64,000 nucleotides of DNA from Inia geoffrensis (lineage: Eukaryota; Chordata; Mammalia; Artiodactyla; Iniidae), in assembly GCA_036417435.1 (NCBI GenBank), contig CM070905.1, positions 66,543,092-66,607,091 on the forward strand, written 5' to 3'. Positions 58,701 through 64,000 of this stretch are shown here, in pieces. Position 1 is the stretch's first letter. Each line of letters starts with the position of its first letter. The translations under genes were made by a program, and so were the position numbers. Below the pieces are notes generated by a model. The model saw nothing but the letters and a program-made list of their open reading frames with translations, was not told the origin of the DNA and ran no database searches.

Positions 58701-60773
58701 GGCTCAGGTTGGTATATCCTGTTTATCTTGATCATAATTAGCTCAAAAGTTAGGCAAGATAGAACCCGTGGCTAAACAAGGCTGGAGAAAGGCATCGACC
58801 TGGTTCCCATGTGGTTCTGTAGAGCAAAGGCTTGAACTGCAGTCAATGTGCTGATCAGCTGTTAGCTCTAGGTCACACATGTTTGTAAAAAGCTGTGATT
58901 TTCTTATTGCTCTAATTATATTTTATTTTGTTTGTTGACCCCTTGGTTTGCCATTTATTCATGGCAAATAAACAAAAGAAATATTCTTGGATATCATTGG
59001 TATATACACTTTTTTATTTTTTAAGAAAATAATTTCAAATCAAGAGAACAAATGAATCCGAATGCCAGTGAATCCCTAGGCTGCTATTACATTCCACATT
59101 GTGTGACTATCAACTTTATTTTGAAGGAAAGAAAGTAAACATTATAAGTTAACTTTAGAGATACTAATCAGCTATTTCCCCCACCAAGTCCTTATAATCA
59201 CTGAATATTTGAGTTCTGAAGTAAAGATGAAAGGATAAGCTTTACCAGGATACAAAGATGCAAAACTCTTATTATAGTTAATGGGAGCAGAATGCCGAAC
59301 TCTCTGACCATCCCAGTGTAAATTTCCCTTGAGAACTGGCTTAATAGTTATACAATTATTCCTGTTAGGCCCTAAATTATTTCATTTACCTAATTAAAAG
59401 TGCATGTATGAACCAAGGAGTATCACAGTTTATAGCTGTATCTGGCCACCAGTCTTTCAGAAGTGTATTCAACACAACAATTTTTATGCCTTAAAAAAAA
59501 TTATTTTCCTATTAGGAAATAGATTACATTTTATTAGATTCTTAAAATCTGATTTTATTGATTATTAGTCATATTAGATTAAATCTCTAAAAATGTACTG
59601 ACAGTTACATCACTACTGAGTTTTATTTTTTATGGGTGAGGGAAAGGAGAAAAACAACAGCCTTTATCATAAATTTTATTTAAATAGTTAAGCAGCTAGT
59701 TAATTCCTTATTATCTCATCTTTGATGTGCATCTTATTTACAGGATAGGAAATATCATTTTCCTATGCCTAAAGTTGGAAATATTATTATTGCATGTTAT
59801 TATGCTATATTTCATAAATGGTTTCAGTTTGCTAATGCTGTATGCAATTCTTTGTTCTTCTTATCTGCCTTTGAGTTGAGTATACCGAACAAAAAAATTA
59901 CACTGGTTTCCATTTAAAGTATTAGATCATTGACTTTTTCAGACACATTAACTTTAAATATGAATCAAATACACATTAGATACCAAAAGAGAACTTTTAT
60001 TTAAAGCATAATGTGGTAAATGACTCATCCATAGAGTGTAAGCACCAATCCGTTTGCTTGCTTGTGTAGGAACTCTAAGCATGCCTCTAATTTTTTGATA
60101 CAAAGAGAATACTTTACATAGGTGTGCTCAAGGGTGGTCTTAATGTAGGAGAAGGAATGATAACAAGACTGTGGTTCATGATACTTGCAAGTAATCTAGT
60201 GTGAAGAATGGCTTGATGGTATTCAAAACAATGGTTCAGAGAAAATGAGAACATGAGTATCCTAAAAAAAAGTGTGATTTAATAGGGCAAAGGACCTACT
60301 GTGAGCATCTAGGAGGAAAACAGTTGGAGGAACTTACTTTTAAAGAAAAGAAAAAAAAAATGGAAGAAAGAAAGAAAAAAAGGCATTTGGAAGTTTCAGG
60401 ATGGAGAATAGTAAATTGCCACTAGTTTTTATTCCAGGAAGGGAAGCAGACCTATTACTAAAGACATTATTAAAGGAAGAGACAGACTAGACCCTTCAAA
60501 GGATTACATTTCATAAAGAACAGAGGGAGCTGGTAGAGTGTTCTGAGCTGGGGGTTCTAAAGAGACATAACAGCCATTTATATTACATAAAAATTGGTTG
60601 AAGATATTTTTGTGATAAATGGGAAGATTTGATTATGATCTGGAATGTGGGATAATGTATTTGGATTAATGATGATTTCTTAGGTGGTGGTGAGGTTATC
60701 TGGGAAAACATTTTCATTTTGGAAAGATGCATTCTGAGGTATGTAGAGGTACAGTGTCAAGATATATGTCATT
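52764..60773. other. Repeat-poor 8 kb block, no gene recognised
   Basis: No SINE, L1, L2 or LTR is recognisable across about 8 kb apart from copy B of the segment pair (53529-53765) and simple runs (T-run near 54101-54118, A-run at 54381-54396, CTAT-rich 57101-57140, purine-rich 60340-60380). Open frames are under 100 codons, overlap on both strands and have no known domain. 54130-55100 contains paired homeodomain-type TAATTAATT (54651-54659), GATTAC (54613-54618) and several GCAGCC-containing strings. Confidence 0.45.
53529..53765. repeat. Copy B of a local diverged segment pair
   Basis: Second member of the pair with 51585-51810, same orientation, about 1.9 kb apart. Similarity extends through 'TCCTAGGCTATTGATTTGAAGG' here and its partner passage at 51738-51759, and possibly on to GGTTAAA-type text. 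A 60-codon minus-strand frame overlaps (53419-53601) but is not matched in copy A. Confidence 0.6.
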
Positions 60774-60994
60774 GGGCTTCCCTGGTGGCGCAGTGGTTGA
60801 GAGTCCGCCTGCCGATGCAGGGGACGTGGGTTCGTGCCCCAGTCCAGGAAGACCCCACATGCCGCGGAGCGGCTGGTCTCGTGAGCCATGGCTGCTGAGC
60901 CTGTGCGTCCGGAGGCTGTGCTCCGCAAGAGCACAGGGAGAGGCCACAGCAGTGAGAGGCCTGCATACCGCAAAAAAACCCCAAAAAACAAAAA
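60774..60994 (+). mobile_element. CHR-2 SINE variant
   Basis: Starts GGGCTTCCCTGGTGGCGCAG. Near 60925-60940 it has extra bases ('ccgcaagagcacagggagagg') relative to the usual 'ccgcaacgggagagg'. The tail is A/C mixed. No clear target duplication: GTCATT before and GTGATT after is the best candidate. Confidence 0.9.
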
Positions 60995-61019
60995 GGTGAT
61001 TACACCAAGTTTTCGCAAG

Positions 61020-61540
61020 GTGGTGGAGTAATTAGAACTCTCATATTTACTAATAGGATTGTAAAATGGTGCAACTGCTTTGGAAAAGAGTTTGTCAACT
61101 TTGTACCAAGAAAGCATATAATACAACAAGTCTAGTTCCAGGTTTCTAACCAAAATCAATGAAACCGTGTACCCATGCAAAGGTTTGTACATGAGTGTTC
61201 ATTGCAGCATTATTCAGAATAGTCTCAAAGTAGAAACATTAATAGGTGAGATGAATAAACAAATTGTGATATAGCCACATAATGCAGCAAACTACTGATA
61301 TAGTTAGAGTATGGTTGAATCTCAGAAAGATTATACCAAGGGAAGAAAGCCAGACACAAAAGAATACAGACTGTATAATTCCATTTATATGAAATTATAG
61401 AAAAGGAATCTCTAATCTGTAGTAAAAGAAAGTAGTTTTCTCTGGCTGGGGGTAGGAGAGATTGAATGCAGATGTGCACAAGGGCATTTTTCTGGGTGAT
61501 GGAAATCTTAATATTGGTGGCGCTATATATTTTCCAGCTG
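61020..61540 (+). mobile_element. L1 3' fragment (old subfamily)
   Basis: Plus-strand L1 ORF2 C-terminal to 3' text: 'aggattgtaaaatggtgcaactgctttggaaaagagtttg', 'gagtgttcattgcagcattattcagaatagtc', 'gccagacacaaaagaatacagactgtataattccatttatatg'. The order matches an older L1 group than the minus-strand elements. Non-coding. Confidence 0.85.
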
Positions 61541-61594
61541 TATATATTCGCAGGAATTGGAGTGAGGTAAACGGAAGAAGGATTTTTTTTCCCC

Positions 61595-61739
61595 TAGAGC
61601 CTTCAGTGGGAGTATGGCCCTGACAACACCTTGATGCCAGACTTCTAGGCTCCAAAACTGTGAGGGAAAGAATTTCTGTTATTTCAAGCCATCTAGTTTG
61701 TGGTGATTTGTTACAGCAGACCTAGAAAACTAGTACAGT
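61595..61739 (+). repeat. MLT1-type LTR, 3' part only
   Basis: 'gacaacaccttgatgccagacttctaggctccaaaactgtgag', 'gttatttcaagccatctagtttgtggtgatttgttacagcagacctagaaaactagtaca' is the MLT1 LTR 3' end. The 5' part is missing. Confidence 0.85.
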
Positions 61740-62770
61740 AATCATATTTTGAAAAATAGATATGGCAGTACCCCCAAGAAGAACCAAAACCAGTTAAAAG
61801 TTGTAGCCTTTGGGCAGAGGATTTGTGACAGGGGAGAGATAAGAGATATGCTGTTGTTGTTGTTTTTTTACTAAAACCATCTATTTTTGATGTAACACAT
61901 ATGGATGACTGAGTCAAACATTTTTAAACGAGTAACTAAGTTAAAGAGTTTCCAGGGTCAAATATAAATGAGCAGATAATTAGGTAGGGAGTTGAGATGG
62001 CTGCAAATGGGGCAAATTCAGTCTGAACATAAAGATTTGAACTTCTAATAGGACTGAGTATCCCAAAGGGCACAATGGTATGAGCTGATTGGTCTAGTAA
62101 AAGATTCAATAACTAATTACTCTAATTTATCTAAAGACTCTCTCATTTTGCAATAATGAAAAGAACTTTGACGTTCTTAGTATGTGACTAAGTGTATGAT
62201 GTGCTAATGTCTTCCATCTAAGGGATAAATGAGAGGCCTAAGGTTTTGAGAGGATTTTCCTTCTCCATGATTCAGGCCCCTTGTGGAGGAAAAAGGAAAG
62301 AATTGGAAATAAGAACAGAACAGGCTGCCTTGTGTTTGAGGATACACTGGGGGAATCACCCCAGTTAATGCTCTTGGTGCCTTTTCTGGGTCCAAGAAGA
62401 GCCTGTAGAGACTGTAGCCTCTTTTCTGTACGTTTCCTCACCTTGGTTTGCTCTGCCTTAGGATGTTTCCAGTGGTCTCAAAAATAACAGAAACCCAAAG
62501 CAGTTTCACATTGCTTTACTTTAAATAGGAAATGCGTTAACTGATGAATATATCAATATCTATATCGTATCTATAACTTTATATCTATCTCTGTACTTGC
62601 ATGTGTATCAATAGATATATGTAATGATACATACACATATATAGACGTATGTAGACATATACGTCAGTTATGCATTTCTTATTTATAAGTATATCTATAA
62701 CTATGTCCCTGGTGATTCTGATTCAATAGGTATGGGAGGTGGACAGATTCCATATTTAAAAAAAATTCCT
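61740..62770. other. Unassigned sequence with TA/ATCT-rich patch
   Basis: No gene recognised. 62540-62700 is low-complexity (TATC, ATAT, ACATAT motifs). Frames at 62204-62487 on both strands overlap and lack domains. Confidence 0.4.
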
Positions 62771-62982
62771 GGGCTTCCCTGGCGGCGCAGTGGTTGAGAG
62801 TCCACCTGCCAATGCAGGGGACACGGGTTCGTGCCCTGGTCCGGGAAGATCCCACATGCCGCGGAGCGGCTGGGCCCGTGAGCCATGGCCGCTGAGCCTG
62901 CGCGTCCGGAGCCTATGCTCCGCAACGGGAGAGGCCACAACAGTGAGAGGCCCACGTACCGCAAAAAAAAAAAAAAAAAAAA
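62771..62982 (+). mobile_element. CHR-2 SINE
   Basis: Starts GGGCTTCCCTGGCGGCGCAG, full body and A-tail from 62963. Possible duplication AAAAATTCCT before and AAAACATCCT after, imperfect. Confidence 0.93.
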
Positions 62983-63784
62983 AACATCCTATCTCTGATC
63001 TCATAAAAGGGACAGACTGAGTCCTTGGTCCTAGTCCTAAGCCATACACAGAACAGATTTTAATTCAGCCCTAGACCACCAGTCCTGCAACTCCATGTGA
63101 CAGCACTGCTCAGTGCCTTTACTTTGGAAAATCAGCCAATCCCTAAATTGATTGCTTCCCATAAATGAAACATAAATTGGACTCTTTGCTTTGTTCAGAG
63201 GGATTGTGTTCTGCCAGCAGTTTCTCTCTAACAAATAAAAAAATTCAACTTTGTATTAGATATATTGGAAGGTTGGTCTCTATTTTTTGACACTTGTCAA
63301 ATGATTCTCAAGGTTTTACTTATACGAGGTCATTTTTTTCCTTTTTTTTTTCAGAGCTGAAATACAGCTCAGAATCACTTTGGCAAAATAGTAATCCAAG
63401 CCAAGTCAGTTTTTCTTTTTAATTCAGTGAACTTTATACTTCAGTGTGGTAGCTGTCCAGGGCTGGTCTCAGCACCTGCCCCTTTAAATGGCAAAGGTTT
63501 TATTGGTCCACAGAGCAATGAGAGAAATAAGGACAATATTCATAAATCAGTTCAGGTTTATTAAAGTAAATAAAAATGATTCCTGGAATGTGTAGTGTAT
63601 GGGGTTATCCTCAGGAATAATTCTATGAAACCATCACACTTATAAGGTACTTAAAGTTAGGCATTGCAATACAAAATTCAAAATATTTATTGAAAGAAAA
63701 TGTTCCACACTTAAAGCATAATTGAAAATTTTGTATTGTGTAGTAAATAGAAAAAAAGGTATTCTTAAAAGCATGTTAGAGAGT
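62983..63784. other. Unassigned sequence
   Basis: No gene or clear repeat. A T-run lies near 63341-63351. Confidence 0.4.
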
Positions 63785-64000
63785 TTGAACTTCATAAAAA
63801 TTAAAACTTTTGCTATGTAAAAGCCTCTGTTAAGAGAATGAAAAGACAAACCACAGATAGGGAGAAAATACATATCTGACAAAGGGCTTGTACCTAAAAT
63901 ATATAAATTACTTTCAAAATTCAATATAAAAAACCACCAGCAACCCATTTAGAAAATGGGCAAAAGATAGGAACAGATGTTTCAGCCAAAGAGGATTTAA
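63785..64000 (+). mobile_element. L1 fragment, continues past the window
   Basis: Plus-strand ORF2-derived text: 'attaaaacttttgctatgtaaaagcctctgttaagag', 'gagaaaatacatatctgacaaagggcttgtacc', 'aacccatttagaaaatgggcaaaagat'. Old and diverged, cut by the window edge. Confidence 0.82.

Overview
The window reads as mammalian nuclear DNA from a cetacean (whale or dolphin), AT-rich and without a recognisable protein-coding exon, RNA gene or CpG-island promoter. The lineage call rests on about nineteen tRNA-derived SINEs of the CHR type (heads beginning GGGCTTCCCTGGTGG or GGGACTTCCCTGG). Ten are the short CHR-2 form, which published work restricts to cetaceans. Older copies are the long CHR-1-like form shared with hippos and ruminants. 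LINE-1 fragments are the other abundant class. There are no Alu, B1/B2 or carnivore SINEs. Repeat family names are given from memory of consensus sequences and were not checked against a library.

Layout. 1-12 kb: old L2 and MIR remnants, three CHR SINEs, and a repeat-poor block at 7.1-10.3 kb. 12-23 kb: a 3' L1 fragment with a G-rich tract, a CHR-2, an old L1 (15.4-17.6 kb), a long L2 remnant (18.6-19.9 kb) and MaLR-type solo LTR remnants. 23-32 kb: scattered CHR SINEs in otherwise unassigned sequence. 32.6-35.6 kb: an L1 broken by four nested SINEs, with a fifth beside it. 38.8-40.4 kb: a 5'-truncated L1 with a TG-repeat tail. 46.1-51.1 kb: the longest L1, with both ORFs recognisable but broken. 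52.8-60.8 kb: about 8 kb with almost no recognisable transposons, a candidate constrained region. 60.8-64 kb: two CHR-2 SINEs, two plus-strand L1 fragments and an LTR tail.

Function. Nearly all longer open frames are SINE or L1 translations. The only real protein-coding ancestry is L1 ORF1 and ORF2, all pseudogenised. The region is intergenic or deep intronic. I found no new gene system. The more notable points are a diverged pair of about 200 bp segments about 1.9 kb apart (51.6 and 53.5 kb) that I could not assign to a family, the repeat-poor 52.8-60.8 kb block, a palindromic X-box-like site, G-quadruplex motifs in L1 3' ends and in one L2 remnant, and several instructive retroposon structures.
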